Translations under genes and position numbers: made by a program
Notes under the pieces: model-generated
Seen by the model: the letters and a program-made list of their open reading frames with translations, nothing else
Databases searched by the model: none
What the model was told of the DNA's origin: nothing
Part shown: positions 45,595 to 55,465 of the stretch, piece by piece
Layout: every line of letters starts with the position of its first letter
Numbering within the stretch: position 1 is the first letter of the stretch
Source of the DNA: Flavobacteriales bacterium UBA1694
Lineage (GTDB): Bacteria; Bacteroidota; Bacteroidia; Flavobacteriales; Weeksellaceae
Assembly: GCA_002319955.1 (NCBI GenBank)
Contig: DCJS01000043.1
Location: forward strand, 1-64,000
Direction: 5' to 3'
DNA length: 64,000 nucleotides

Positions 45595-48126
45595 TTACAT
45601 TGGTGGCATTTCGTCGTCTTGCCCCTCTGCATTGCTGTTAATATCTTTTTTACGTTTCGGTTGATCTACACGGTCCCCTTGTTTAAATCGGTAAGTGAAA
45701 GAAAGGGAGAACTGGCGTGGTTGCCACTGCATGTAAGACTCTCTTTGGAACCCATCTCCATAGGTAAAGTTGGTTCTGTTTCTTGTATTAAAGATGTCTT
45801 GAATATTGAAACTGAAAGTTCCGTTTCCGTCCCAGATTGATTTTGAAGCACCTAAATTAAGGGCATACATCGCATCTCTTTTAGAGGTATCGGTTTCTTC
45901 TCCACCTCGGTAAAAGCCTTGAAGTTGCACACTCAGGGTCTTGTCAATCTTAAAGGTCGTGTTAAGTCGAGCACGTTGGGAAAACCCTTTTCCATTAAAG
46001 GACATGGAGGCTGGAGTTTCTATGCCGTTTTGAAGGGTGGTATAGTTAAATTCGCCTTCAGAGCGGTACCCATATAAATCAAGACTTCCCATTAGTTTTA
46101 ACCAGCTGAAAGGGTCGTAAGTGAAATTCATATCTAACCCGTAACGCTCTTCAAATCCGATATTATAAGGTTTGGTTTCAAACCTTTGACGATCGAAATT
46201 GTAAATGTTTACCATTTGCGTCTCGTCCTTTTCGTGGTTGAAATATAAGGTCGGATTAAACGTTAGTTTTGATTTTTGAAGACTGTACCCAAATTCAAAT
46301 GAGTCGACGTACGACGGATTTAAGTTCGGGTTTCCGCTGAATATATTATCACTGTCGTTATAACTGTTGAAGGGAACTAGGAACCAAGATCTAGGTCGGT
46401 TGATTCGCTTCGAATAGTTTAATAATAATTGGTTATCATTCGCTAAATTATAGCTTAAGAAAACCGACGGGAATAAGTTGTTGTACGATTTACTAATGGC
46501 TGGCTCTGTTGAACTAAGACTTTTGAAATCGACGTCAATTTTTGAAAGCTCATTTCTTAACCCCACTTGGTAGGCAAAGTTTTCACCCACTTTACTTTTG
46601 AACTGAACATAGAATGAGTTAAACATTTCTTTATAGTTGGTCACCGAGGTAAAGTCTGGATTTACAACCCCATCATTCCATACGGCATAATCGTAATCGT
46701 TCTTACGGGAATCAAAACGGTAGCCCGCCTCAATTTTTGAATTTTCACCCAGTGGGAGTTCGTAATCCAATTTTCCAACAATGTTACTGTTTTCAGTATC
46801 CTGAGCGGTTTGGTCCATTAGGCTATACGCAGGGACTCGGGTTTCGAAAATATCACTGGTTCCAGTGGATTTATTATTCTGAATACTTACCGAGGCAGCA
46901 ATGGTTGAACCGTTATCACCAATTTCATGGTCAATTCCAAAATCGGTTTGAATCGCATTGTTGTCATTTAAACCAACGGTTCTTCTTTCTTTGCTTAGTG
47001 GGTAGTCCTGGGTCGCATTTGCATTGGTGATACCGTTGTAGGTCATCTGCGTTGCAACAACACCATCACTTTCACCTTCAAAACGTCTTAGGGTTATTGA
47101 GGCGTTAACTGACGTGCGGTCTGAAAGGTCATAAACTAACCCGGCGGTGCCGTTATAGTTTTTCATTTCGTTATTGTTAATCGAATTGGTGTTCGATGTA
47201 AGCAATTGGTTAAGGGTTCCACGGTCATCAAAACTTGCCTTGTTGTAGCTTGTGCCCTCAGACTTTCTTAGGCCGCCACCCCCATTCACAAACCAAGTTG
47301 CATTCCCACGTCTCCAACTTAAATTAGTATTGAGACTGGTGTTTGGAAGATACCCCACGGTTCCTGTGACGCTTCCATTAAAGCCAATTCGTTTGCTTTT
47401 CTTAAGGATAATATTTAAAATCCCTGCCGTACCTGAGGCTTCGTATTTTGACGAAGGGTTGGTGATAACTTCAATGCGATCAATCTGATCGGCTGGAATA
47501 CTTTGAAGGGCGTTTGCCCCGTCATCGATTCCAAGAAGCGCGGAGGGTTTTCCGTTAATTAAAAAACGGATGTTTGAATTTCCTCTCATAGAGACTGTTC
47601 CGTCCGTATCTACGGAGACTGAAGGAACGTTTTGAAGAACATCCTGAAGGTTTCCACCCTTACTAATCACATCACTCGATGGATCGTAGGTTCTTTTGTC
47701 TAATTCGACTTTATAGGGTCTGGTAGTTGCCGTAAGGGTAATGCCTTCAATAGTTGAAGTTGGGGACATGGTCAGGCCACTTTCTGACTCCAGAACAATG
47801 GCACCCAGAGGTCCGGCATTAATAGTTTGAGTCGAGGCGACGTATTTTTTGAAGTCAATTGCCTCTACGGTGATATCAAAAAGTCCTGGAGTTAATTGGA
47901 GTTCGTAACGTCCGTTTTCATCCGTAAGGACCGCATCGCTGTAAAGTAAGTCGCTCTTACTGGTGAAGGCGATAGAGGCGTAGGCGACGGGGTTATTTTC
48001 TTTGTCAACTACATTTCCACTGACACTTACCTTTTGTTGCGCAAAGGCAAAGGCTGCGGCGGAAAGTAAAAAAGTTAACCCCAGAGTTTTTCTGGTTAGT
48101 TTTCGAGTAATTTCTGTCTGAATCAT
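45595..48126 (-). CDS. TonB-dependent receptor-like outer-membrane protein (OMP_b-brl_3)
   Basis: An 843-residue outer-membrane protein. A signal peptide (about 1-30, ending AAAFAFAQ), a carboxypeptidase-regulatory-like domain (about 33-115, VSVSGNVVDKENNPVAYASI), a plug domain (LQDVLQNVPSVSVDTDGTVS, INGKPSALLG, IDRIEVITNPSSKYEASG), and a long beta-barrel with strands such as FSLSFTYRF near the end. A charged tail after the last strand (RKKDINSNAEGQDDEM) is unusual, since barrels often end in an aromatic residue. The ligand is unknown. The start is the ATG at 48126. Confidence 0.92.
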   Translation of the reverse strand: MIQTEITRKLTRKTLGLTFLLSAAAFAFAQQKVSVSGNVVDKENNPVAYASIAFTSKSDLLYSDAVLTDENGRYELQLTPGLFDITVEAIDFKKYVASTQTINAGPLGAIVLESESGLTMSPTSTIEGITLTATTRPYKVELDKRTYDPSSDVISKGGNLQDVLQNVPSVSVDTDGTVSMRGNSNIRFLINGKPSALLGIDDGANALQSIPADQIDRIEVITNPSSKYEASGTAGILNIILKKSKRIGFNGSVTGTVGYLPNTSLNTNLSWRRGNATWFVNGGGGLRKSEGTSYNKASFDDRGTLNQLLTSNTNSINNNEMKNYNGTAGLVYDLSDRTSVNASITLRRFEGESDGVVATQMTYNGITNANATQDYPLSKERRTVGLNDNNAIQTDFGIDHEIGDNGSTIAASVSIQNNKSTGTSDIFETRVPAYSLMDQTAQDTENSNIVGKLDYELPLGENSKIEAGYRFDSRKNDYDYAVWNDGVVNPDFTSVTNYKEMFNSFYVQFKSKVGENFAYQVGLRNELSKIDVDFKSLSSTEPAISKSYNNLFPSVFLSYNLANDNQLLLNYSKRINRPRSWFLVPFNSYNDSDNIFSGNPNLNPSYVDSFEFGYSLQKSKLTFNPTLYFNHEKDETQMVNIYNFDRQRFETKPYNIGFEERYGLDMNFTYDPFSWLKLMGSLDLYGYRSEGEFNYTTLQNGIETPASMSFNGKGFSQRARLNTTFKIDKTLSVQLQGFYRGGEETDTSKRDAMYALNLGASKSIWDGNGTFSFNIQDIFNTRNRTNFTYGDGFQRESYMQWQPRQFSLSFTYRFKQGDRVDQPKRKKDINSNAEGQDDEMPPM

Positions 48127-48287
48127 CAAGTTAATTTTCGCACAAAATTCTTTTAATTTTGCAAGTTCTACATCGTCTATTGAAGGTCTTTACTTGGTAC
48201 ACCACGTACCTATCCTTCGTTCTATCCCCATTAGACGCTAGAAAGCCCTAAATGTTAAAAACAAAAAATCTTAAAATATGTTAAAGT

Positions 48288-49316
48288 TTATTTTTTTAAG
48301 GTTTGTCGGTCGAGCCACTGCTGGTAATCGCGCGCATTTTTGGCATGCTCAACGTCGCTCGCCGTGAAACGGTGGAGTCCAAGGCGCTGAGGGTCAGCCG
48401 CCATGAAGATGTAGCCGTGGGATTCAGGGTTAAGAACCGCATCAAGTGAGGATTTATCGACCACACAGATTGGTCCGGGAGGAATTCCCACATTTGCATA
48501 CGTATTGTAGGGCGATGGGTAGCGTAGGTGTTTATAATACACCCGTTTAATTTCTGTGGTGAATCCCGTATCCTTTCGGTGGGCATAAATAACAGTCGGA
48601 TCGCTCTGTAATTTCATGCCCTTGTTATAGCGGTTGAGATATAAACCGGCAATAGTTTTTTGCTCATCCGGTTTTCCACCAGATTCTTGGTAAACAATCG
48701 ATGCCAGGGCATAGATTTGATCGCGGCTTAGACCTAGAGCCTTTTCTTTGGCGACGCGCTCAGGAGTCCAAAAGGCCTGATACTGCTTTTCGAATCGCTC
48801 AAAAAATTCCTGTGGAGTGACAGTCCAGAAAAAATTATAGGAGTCAATGAAAAAGTATTTTTTCAAATCCTCTGCAGAGCTTAGGCCTTTTGATTTGGCA
48901 ATTTTGTCAAATTCTTTAACGAAGGTTAGGGAATCCACCTCTGTCTTTTTTGCCACGCGCCCTACCATTTGGTAGACGTCATTGAAATCGCCAATACGAA
49001 AGGTGATATCGACTTGGTTTCCATTCTTTAGCATTTGCACAAGTTCGGCACTGCTTTTCCCCTCCACCACTTTGTAGCGACCTGGGTGGTATTTGGACGG
49101 AAGTTTTTCATTTTTCGCGACTTTCTCGAAGCGGTCCATGTCTTTTATGAAAGGCCGTATACTGTCTAAAATTTGTGAATATTGGGCATTCGAGGCAATG
49201 TGAAAATAGCCTTCTTTTTCGACATTGCTTGTTTTGTAATTTAAATAATAGCGTGCACCCCAAAACGCGACAAGAGCTAAAAATACGAGTATGAGAAGGG
49301 AAAGAGATTTTTTCAT
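48288..49316 (-). CDS. mltG: Endolytic murein transglycosylase MltG
   Basis: A 342-residue inner-membrane-anchored enzyme with one N-terminal helix (5-22). The catalytic glutamate is E211 in LASIVYQESGG, followed by GLYLNRYNKGMKLQSDPTVI and a conserved NTYANVGIPPGPI block. It cuts nascent glycan strands and sets their length. It is 13 bp downstream of dapF, in the same operon, linking precursor supply and wall processing. Confidence 0.94.
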   Translation of the reverse strand: MKKSLSLLILVFLALVAFWGARYYLNYKTSNVEKEGYFHIASNAQYSQILDSIRPFIKDMDRFEKVAKNEKLPSKYHPGRYKVVEGKSSAELVQMLKNGNQVDITFRIGDFNDVYQMVGRVAKKTEVDSLTFVKEFDKIAKSKGLSSAEDLKKYFFIDSYNFFWTVTPQEFFERFEKQYQAFWTPERVAKEKALGLSRDQIYALASIVYQESGGKPDEQKTIAGLYLNRYNKGMKLQSDPTVIYAHRKDTGFTTEIKRVYYKHLRYPSPYNTYANVGIPPGPICVVDKSSLDAVLNPESHGYIFMAADPQRLGLHRFTASDVEHAKNARDYQQWLDRQTLKK

Positions 49317-49329
49317 GCTTTATAAGGCC

Positions 49330-50115
49330 TTAGTTAATGGCGTTAGAAATTGTTCCTTCAAAGACCTTTATCGCGGGGCCTTGAAGCCAAATATTAGAAA
49401 ATTCTGTGCCGTTTTTCTCGGCGCGTATGCTTAGTTGGCCCCCTTTAACTTGAACCTGCACCTGGCTTAAATTGTGGTCTTGTAGATAACTAAGGGCAGC
49501 GGCTGTGGCACCCGTTCCACAGCTAAATGTTTCGTCTTCCACGCCGCGTTCATACGTGCGGACAAAGAGCTTTTTGGAATCTAGAATTTCAACGAAATTA
49601 ACGTTGATACCCTCCGCCTTAAAGGGCTCCGTATTACGTACAGAGCGACCCTTTTCAAAAACAGGGTAGTGAATTAAATCCTCCACGTACTCTATATAAT
49701 GGGGGGAGCCAGTGTCTAAAACATAGGCCTGATTATAGCGTTTTATTTCCTGGACATCGCGCATTTTTAAACTCACTGAATTTTTTGAAATTTCAGCCTC
49801 GTGAAGCCCGTCTATGGCCATAAATTCACAGTGTTCGTTTATGAGGCCAAGGTCGCGAGCAAAAGCCACAAGACAGCGCCCTCCGTTGCCACACATAGTG
49901 CTTTCACTTCCATCGGCATTGAAATAAACCATTTTGAAATCAAGAGTTGGATCGTTTTCAAGAAGAATTAGTCCGTCCGCTCCCACGCCATAGCGGCGCT
50001 CACACCAAGCGGCAATTAAGGCTTGGTTTTCGCTTGGAAAGCCCCCCAAACGATTATCAATAAGAATGAAATCATTTCCAGTCCCGTGGTACTTATAAAA
50101 TTTAAAATCTGCCAT
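49330..50115 (-). CDS. dapF: Diaminopimelate epimerase
   Basis: A 261-residue cofactor-free racemase with the two catalytic cysteines: C75 in MCGNGGR and C199 in FSCGTGATA. It makes meso-diaminopimelate for peptidoglycan and lysine. KYHGTGNDFILID is the family start. TATATTTG at 50139-50146 (minus) lies about 23 nt upstream, so dapF-mltG may have a promoter separate from pnuC. Confidence 0.95.
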   Translation of the reverse strand: MADFKFYKYHGTGNDFILIDNRLGGFPSENQALIAAWCERRYGVGADGLILLENDPTLDFKMVYFNADGSESTMCGNGGRCLVAFARDLGLINEHCEFMAIDGLHEAEISKNSVSLKMRDVQEIKRYNQAYVLDTGSPHYIEYVEDLIHYPVFEKGRSVRNTEPFKAEGINVNFVEILDSKKLFVRTYERGVEDETFSCGTGATAAALSYLQDHNLSQVQVQVKGGQLSIRAEKNGTEFSNIWLQGPAIKVFEGTISNAIN

Positions 50116-50165
50116 GCCCGTTTTGAAGTTTTAGAGCTCAAATATACTAAAAAGTAAAACGCAGA

Positions 50166-50858
50166 TTAAGGAAGTTCTGCGCCTTGAAGTTCGCGTTCCT
50201 GTTTGGCCGCACTTTTTTTCCATTCTGCATAGCCTAAAACAGCCATGGCTGTAAAAACAAGGTACTGGAAGGAAGTTATTCCAAGGCCCTTGTAGATGAA
50301 AATTGGAATGCAAATCAGGTCTCCAAGAATCCAGAAGAGCCAGTTTTCCACTTTTTGCTTGGCCATAAGCCACATACCAATCAAAAAGACGGAGGTTGTA
50401 AAGACATCAAGCCAGTTAGCCCAATCTAAATGGTAGAGCCCAAGGGAAACCCCCTTAGTTGAAAAACCTTGGTCTATCGCGGGTTTGTAATAGTAGACGA
50501 GGGTCACAAGACCGAGACTTATTAAAAAGAGTAGGGCGCAAATTAGCCACTCCTTTTTGCTGGTGCGCTGCACCTCGATATGGATGTGGTCGGTTGCGTT
50601 TTTGTGCCACAGCACCCAGCCATATACGCTCATAAGGGTGTAATACACGTTGATCATCATGTCGCCCAAAAGGCCGAATACGAATAGGATATAGACGTAA
50701 AGGGCAGTTGAGATAATGCCCGTGGGGTAAACCCAAATATTCTTATTTATAGAAAAATAAACACTTAAAAGACCAAAGAAAGCGGCTAGAGCCTCGAGAA
50801 CTATTTGATAGGTCTGATAACTTTCATAGGGAGAGATTAGAAGCTCGTAAAAATTCAT
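50166..50858 (-). CDS. pnuC: Nicotinamide riboside transporter PnuC family
   Basis: A 230-residue membrane protein with about seven hydrophobic helices. NIWVYPTGIIST, YYTLMSVYGWVLW and NWLFWILGDLICIPIFIYKG are PnuC signatures (aromatic substrate-binding W/N pattern). It takes up NAD precursor nucleosides; some relatives carry thiamine or riboflavin, and no TPP or FMN riboswitch is visible. A TATATTTG box ends 4 nt before the ATG, so the mRNA is likely leaderless. Confidence 0.9.
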   Translation of the reverse strand: MNFYELLISPYESYQTYQIVLEALAAFFGLLSVYFSINKNIWVYPTGIISTALYVYILFVFGLLGDMMINVYYTLMSVYGWVLWHKNATDHIHIEVQRTSKKEWLICALLFLISLGLVTLVYYYKPAIDQGFSTKGVSLGLYHLDWANWLDVFTTSVFLIGMWLMAKQKVENWLFWILGDLICIPIFIYKGLGITSFQYLVFTAMAVLGYAEWKKSAAKQERELQGAELP

Positions 50859-50862
50859 TGGT

Positions 50863-50870
50863 CAAATATA
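50863..50870 (-). promoter_or_regulatory. -7 box of pnuC
   Basis: Exact TATATTTG on the minus strand, ending 4 nt before the ATG. No good -33 TTTG at the usual distance. Confidence 0.45.
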
Positions 50871-51013
50871 TTAGAATTTCGTAGAAATTGAATTGTCAAA
50901 CAGATTAAATTGTTGAAATTATAAATCGGAACTAAAGAAATTAATTGCTAGTCTTTTTCTATATCTTTTTCGATAAAACTGGGAATAAATAGTTAATAAT
51001 TGGTAAAAATTTA

Positions 51014-51021
51014 TACTTTTG
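51014..51021 (+). promoter_or_regulatory. -7 box of the amino-acid permease gene
   Basis: Exact TACTTTTG, 20 nt before the ATG; no clear -33 element. Confidence 0.38.
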
Positions 51022-51041
51022 GAAAATCTAAATATTTAAAC

Positions 51042-52718
51042 ATGTCGAATTTGTGGAGGACAAAACCTCTAAACCAACTTTTAGCTGAAGCAGAAGAGTC
51101 CGAAAAAGGGCTTAAGAAGACGTTAACAGCAAGTTCCCTTGTCGCCTTAGGTATCGGTGCCATTATTGGTGCGGGTCTCTTTTCCATTACGGGAATGGCT
51201 GCGGCGAATCACGCCGGGCCTGGTATTATGGTTTCCTTTGTAATTGCGGCCCTTGGGTGCGCTTTTGCAGGACTTTGTTATGCTGAGTTTGCCTCAATGA
51301 TTCCTGTGGCTGGTAGCGCCTATACGTATTCGTACGCGACGATGGGTGAGTTTATTGCCTGGATTATCGGCTGGGACCTTGTGCTCGAGTACGCTGTTGG
51401 TGCGGCCACCGTGGCTTCGAGTTGGTCCGGGTACTTAGCCAAGTTTTTCTCGAATTTCGGGGTGGCGCTGCCCGAGCGCTTTATGATTACGCCCTTTGAT
51501 GTGACCTCTGCAGGGGAAATGGGACTGGTGAATTTACCAGCTGTTTTCATTGTGGTCATTATGTCCCTTGTCCTGATTAAAGGAACAAGTGAGTCGGCAT
51601 GGGTTAATGGGGCGATTGTTATTTTAAAAGTAGCCATTGTGATTGTTTTCATCGTGATTGGCTTCAATTATATTAAACCAGAGAATTTAACACCGCTAAT
51701 TCCGGAGAATACGGGGAAATTTGGTGAATACGGTTGGTCGGGAATCATACGAGCGGCCGCCATTGTGTTTTTCGCCTATATCGGGTTTGATGCGGTGTCT
51801 ACGGCAGCGCAGGAAACGAAGAATCCGAAAAAGGCGATGCCTATTGGGATTATGGGCTCGCTCATCATCTGTACGGTCTTATATATTATCTTCGCCTACG
51901 TGATGGTCGGTGTGGTTCATTATAAAGAGTATACCGCTGGCGGTGGGGGGGATCACCTCGCGCCCGTTGCCATTGCCATTGAGGCCATGGGGGATGTGGT
52001 TAATGGAAAAGTAGTTCCTGCCTACCCATGGCTCAATACCTCAATTATTGTTGCGATCCTCTTAGGGTACGCGTCCGTGATTTTGGTTATGCTTATGGGA
52101 CAAAGTCGGGTGTTTTATGCGATGAGTAAGGATGGACTTCTGCCAAAGTTGTTCTCAGAGATTCATGAAAAATACCGCACGCCTTTCAAAGCGAACCTCT
52201 TTTTCCTCGTATTTGTGAGTCTCTTTGCGGCATTTATTCCAGGTCGAGTGGTGGGTGAAATGACCAGTATCGGAACCTTATTTGCCTTTATTTTGGTTTG
52301 CGCCGGGGTGCTCGTGATGCGTAAAACGCAGCCTGATGCGCCGCGTGGCTTTAGAACGCCGCTTGTGCCGCTCATACCGATTCTTGGAATCTTAGTATGT
52401 TTTGGGATGATGGCCTTTTTACCGTTTGACACTTGGATTCGTCTTGTGTGTTGGATGATGCTAGGACTTGACGTTTATCTTTATCGCGGGATTAAAAACT
52501 CCTTCCTTGGAAAACAAAACCAAACAGGCGCAGATCCAAAGAACTACAGAATTACCGCACTATCAGGATTTGTTCTTACAGCCGCGTTAATGGTGCTTAC
52601 CTACTTACACCATCAGAATGCAGAAACGGATGATTCAGGTCTGATTATCTTCTCCGTGGGAATGATCGTTGTTCATACGGTTTACTACGGCTACCAGTAC
52701 TTAAAGAATAGAAAATAA
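51042..52718 (+). CDS. APC superfamily amino-acid permease (CAT-like)
   Basis: A 558-residue inner-membrane transporter with at least 12 hydrophobic helices. GLKKTLTASSLVALGIGAII, then GAGLFSITG, AGLCYAEFASMIPVAGSAYT and FFAYIGFDAVSTAAQETKNP are hallmarks of the cationic amino-acid transporter branch. Substrate specificity is not certain. The ATG at 51042 starts the conserved MSNLWRTKPL; an ATG-less longer frame was rejected. A terminator follows. Confidence 0.92.
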   Translation: MSNLWRTKPLNQLLAEAEESEKGLKKTLTASSLVALGIGAIIGAGLFSITGMAAANHAGPGIMVSFVIAALGCAFAGLCYAEFASMIPVAGSAYTYSYATMGEFIAWIIGWDLVLEYAVGAATVASSWSGYLAKFFSNFGVALPERFMITPFDVTSAGEMGLVNLPAVFIVVIMSLVLIKGTSESAWVNGAIVILKVAIVIVFIVIGFNYIKPENLTPLIPENTGKFGEYGWSGIIRAAAIVFFAYIGFDAVSTAAQETKNPKKAMPIGIMGSLIICTVLYIIFAYVMVGVVHYKEYTAGGGGDHLAPVAIAIEAMGDVVNGKVVPAYPWLNTSIIVAILLGYASVILVMLMGQSRVFYAMSKDGLLPKLFSEIHEKYRTPFKANLFFLVFVSLFAAFIPGRVVGEMTSIGTLFAFILVCAGVLVMRKTQPDAPRGFRTPLVPLIPILGILVCFGMMAFLPFDTWIRLVCWMMLGLDVYLYRGIKNSFLGKQNQTGADPKNYRITALSGFVLTAALMVLTYLHHQNAETDDSGLIIFSVGMIVVHTVYYGYQYLKNRK

Positions 52719-52736
52719 TTTAAATTATAAGTTTTT

Positions 52737-52767
52737 CTCCCGGCCCAAAGCTGGGAGTAACTTTTTT
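52737..52767 (+). terminator. Terminator after the permease gene, abutting the next start codon
   Basis: CTCCCGGC and GCTGGGAG form an 8-bp stem with one G-U pair, followed by TAACTTTTTT. It ends only 5 nt before the ATG of the next gene. Confidence 0.72.
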
Positions 52768-52772
52768 ACACC

Positions 52773-53795
52773 ATGAGAAAGCAACCCTATAAAAGCCTCG
52801 TCGTTTTGATTCTTCTTTTAGCGTCCTTTTTAAAGGCACAGAACCGAGAAGTCCTGCTTGAAGACCAGGTGAGTATTCGCGCCATAGAAATCTATAAGGG
52901 CAAAGTCTTTTACGCTGGCTCCGGAGCCAAGTTTGGGTATGTGAGTCTAAAGGACCCAAAGGACAAAAAACAAATAAAACTTTCCGATAAAGCTTTAGAG
53001 TTTCGATCCATTGGGCGATTCAAGTCTAATTTTTATACGACATCCATTGAAAGTCCGGCTTATTTTTACAAGATCGATGCAAGAACTCTTTCGAGTACGC
53101 TTCTTGGTACAGACCAGGCAGCAAGTGCCTTTTACGATGCGATCCATTTTACGAAAAAAGCAGAAGGCTGGAGCTTTAGTGATTCTGATTCTTCTTGTCC
53201 ACGCCTCGCGAAATTCAACTCCAAAACCGAAAAATGGGTTTTAGAGCCCTGCTTAAACCTTCCGCAAATTGCTAAGGGTGAAGCGGCATTTGCCGCAAGC
53301 AACACAAACATTGACTCAAAGAAAGGCCGCGTTTGGATTGCAACCGGTGGGCTTAAATCAAGAATTTGGCGCCTTGAAAAAGACCAATGGCAAGTCTTTG
53401 ACACGCCCTTTGTTCAAGGCACGCCCTCGAGTGGCATGTATTCCATTGACTTCTATTCTTCAGAGGTAGGTATTGCCGTCGGCGGAGATTACTTAAACCA
53501 GTCAAGCAATAAAGGGACAATTGCAACCACGAGCGATGGGGGAGTGAGCTGGACAACTCAGGCTGATGGCCAAAATGCGGGATATAGCACGTGCGTAAAA
53601 TACCGACCAGGGTCCAAAGGGCAGCAGCTTGTGGCCTTAGGTGATCAGCACCTTTCCTACTCAAAGGATTCAGGTAAAACCTGGCAGGTGCTCTCAGAGG
53701 AGAAAGGCCTCTACGCCTGTGAATGGCAAAACTCTAAGGTTCTTATAGCAGCAGGACGAAATAAAATCATAAAATTGGATTTTTCTGATTTCTAA
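52773..53795 (+). CDS. Secreted beta-propeller protein with BNR/Asp-box repeats (YCF48-like)
   Basis: A 340-residue protein with a signal peptide (about 1-22, LVVLILLLASFLKAQ). Asp-box repeats are visible: TTSDGGVSWTT and SKDSGKTWQV near the end, and a weaker match at VWIATGGLKSRIW. The repeats suggest a six- or seven-bladed propeller, as in sialidase-like and YCF48/photosystem-assembly-like proteins annotated as oxidoreductases in Flavobacteriia. No sialidase active site was recognised. Function is unknown; a periplasmic or surface location is inferred. Confidence 0.82.
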   Translation: MRKQPYKSLVVLILLLASFLKAQNREVLLEDQVSIRAIEIYKGKVFYAGSGAKFGYVSLKDPKDKKQIKLSDKALEFRSIGRFKSNFYTTSIESPAYFYKIDARTLSSTLLGTDQAASAFYDAIHFTKKAEGWSFSDSDSSCPRLAKFNSKTEKWVLEPCLNLPQIAKGEAAFAASNTNIDSKKGRVWIATGGLKSRIWRLEKDQWQVFDTPFVQGTPSSGMYSIDFYSSEVGIAVGGDYLNQSSNKGTIATTSDGGVSWTTQADGQNAGYSTCVKYRPGSKGQQLVALGDQHLSYSKDSGKTWQVLSEEKGLYACEWQNSKVLIAAGRNKIIKLDFSDF

Positions 53796-53889
53796 GAGGC
53801 AGTAATTGAAAGACCTTGAGAGCAAAAAGAGGAATCGCATCGATAGATGATATTATTCAGTTTTGAAATCCGAACTCTTTTTTAATTTG

Positions 53890-53897
53890 TATTTTTG
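53890..53897 (+). promoter_or_regulatory. -7 box of hemN
   Basis: TATTTTTG ending 4 nt before the hemN ATG; the nearest TTTG (53862-53865) is 24 bases away. Confidence 0.45.
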
Positions 53898-53901
53898 TCG
53901 A

Positions 53902-55266
53902 ATGAACCAAACGCTGATCAATAAATACAATATACCAGGGCCAAGATACACGTCTTATCCGACCGTCCCTTTTTGGGAGGAATCGCTTTTTTCCACGCCA
54001 CAGTGGGAAAGCTCTGTCATTAAAGCCTTTAAAGAGAGTAATTCGAGTGAAGGCATATCAATTTATATTCACTTGCCGTTTTGCGAAAGTCTTTGCACGT
54101 TTTGTGCCTGCCACAAACGAATCACCAAGAAGCACACGGTTGAGACGCCTTATTTAGAGAGTGTTCTAAAAGAATGGGATTTATACCTCGAACTTTTTGA
54201 TGGGGAAACACCCCTGATTAAAGAGTTGCATTTGGGCGGAGGAACCCCCACGTTCTTTTCACCAGAAAATTTAAAGACCCTACTTGAGGGCCTGTTCAAA
54301 AAAGCCCGAATTGCCGAGCATCCGGAATTTAGTTTCGAGGGCCACCCAAACAATACCACTGAGGCGCACTTGCAAACGCTTTATGACTTAGGGTTCAGAC
54401 GCTGTAGTTTTGGTGTTCAAGATTATGATCCTGTGGTTCAAAAAGCCATCAACCGCATTCAGCCCTATGAAAACGTGGAGCGCGTGACACGCCTTGCCCG
54501 AGAGATCGGTTACACGAGTGTATCGCACGATTTGATCTTTGGACTTCCCCACCAAACATGGGAAAAGATGAACGAGACCATTTTGAAAACGATGACTCTA
54601 AAACCGGACCGTATTGCCTTTTATTCCTATGCGCATGTGCCGTGGATTAAAGGGGTGGGGCAGCGCGGATTTGATGAAAATGACCTTCCAAGTGGGGAGG
54701 TGAAAAGAGAACTGTATGAAAATGGCAAAAATTTGCTGGAAGAATTAGGGTATATTGAAGTGGGTATGGATCATTTTTCTTTAGAAAAAGACGAATTGTA
54801 CCAGAGTCTTAAATCAGGTGATATTCACCGAAACTTCATGGGCTACTCTTCAAGTAAAACCCAGCTAATGATTGGTCTTGGCATGAGCGCCATCTCAGAC
54901 AGTTGGTACGCTTTTGCCCAAAATGACAAGTCTGTTGAGTCCTATCAGCAGCGCGTGGAAGAAGGGAAACTGCCGGTGGTTAAAGGCCATATATTGACGC
55001 AGGAAGATCTTTTGGTTCGCCAACATATTTTAAATTTGATGTGCCGCTTAGAAACAAACTGGGACCAGAGCACCTTCCTTCCAGAGCTTGAAAATGCGCA
55101 GGAGCGCCTTTTCGAAATGGCTCAAGATGGTTTAGTGGAGCTTGGAGAAACAGGGATTAAGATCACAGAGAAAGGCAGGGCTTTTACCCGAAACGTGGCC
55201 ATGACCTTAGATTTACGAATGCTTCGAAACCAGCCGGAAACCCGAATTTTTTCAATGACCATTTAA
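53902..55266 (+). CDS. hemN: Oxygen-independent coproporphyrinogen III oxidase
   Basis: A 454-residue radical SAM enzyme of heme synthesis. The [4Fe-4S] cysteines are C61, C65 and C68 in CESLCTFCAC, with the extra C70 typical of true HemN. YNIPGPRYTSYPT at the N-terminus and HLGGGTPTF are also family signatures, separating it from HemW. The ATG at 53902 matches the family start; a TTG at 53863 was rejected. A strong terminator follows. Together with hemJ it suggests heme synthesis under varied oxygen. Confidence 0.94.
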   Translation: MNQTLINKYNIPGPRYTSYPTVPFWEESLFSTPQWESSVIKAFKESNSSEGISIYIHLPFCESLCTFCACHKRITKKHTVETPYLESVLKEWDLYLELFDGETPLIKELHLGGGTPTFFSPENLKTLLEGLFKKARIAEHPEFSFEGHPNNTTEAHLQTLYDLGFRRCSFGVQDYDPVVQKAINRIQPYENVERVTRLAREIGYTSVSHDLIFGLPHQTWEKMNETILKTMTLKPDRIAFYSYAHVPWIKGVGQRGFDENDLPSGEVKRELYENGKNLLEELGYIEVGMDHFSLEKDELYQSLKSGDIHRNFMGYSSSKTQLMIGLGMSAISDSWYAFAQNDKSVESYQQRVEEGKLPVVKGHILTQEDLLVRQHILNLMCRLETNWDQSTFLPELENAQERLFEMAQDGLVELGETGIKITEKGRAFTRNVAMTLDLRMLRNQPETRIFSMTI

Positions 55267-55319
55267 AATCGGTGCCCAAAAAAGCATAAAATGCTTTGGC
55301 CTACCCTCAATCAATTTTA

Positions 55320-55352
55320 AGAAAACCCTGAATAGCTCAGGGTTTTCTCTAT
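55320..55352 (+). terminator. Terminator of hemN
   Basis: AGAAAACCCTGA and TCAGGGTTTTCT form a perfect 12-bp stem with a 5-nt loop, followed by a short T-rich tract. Confidence 0.9.
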
Positions 55353-55429
55353 TTTTATCCTACGCGGCGCCCCAGTTGAACAAATCTTAAAACCGCTGTT
55401 AAAATGGCCTTAAATGATTTGAAAATCAT

Positions 55430-55437
55430 TATATTTG
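55430..55437 (+). promoter_or_regulatory. -7 box of secDF
   Basis: Exact TATATTTG, 28 nt before the ATG; the -33 element is not clear. Confidence 0.42.
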
Positions 55438-55465
55438 CCCACGAAATTTTAATGTTGTAATTATA

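Noticed and set aside
50859..51041. TPP or FMN riboswitch upstream of pnuC
   Set aside because: The -7 box is 4 nt from the ATG, leaving no transcribed leader, and no riboswitch core sequence is visible.
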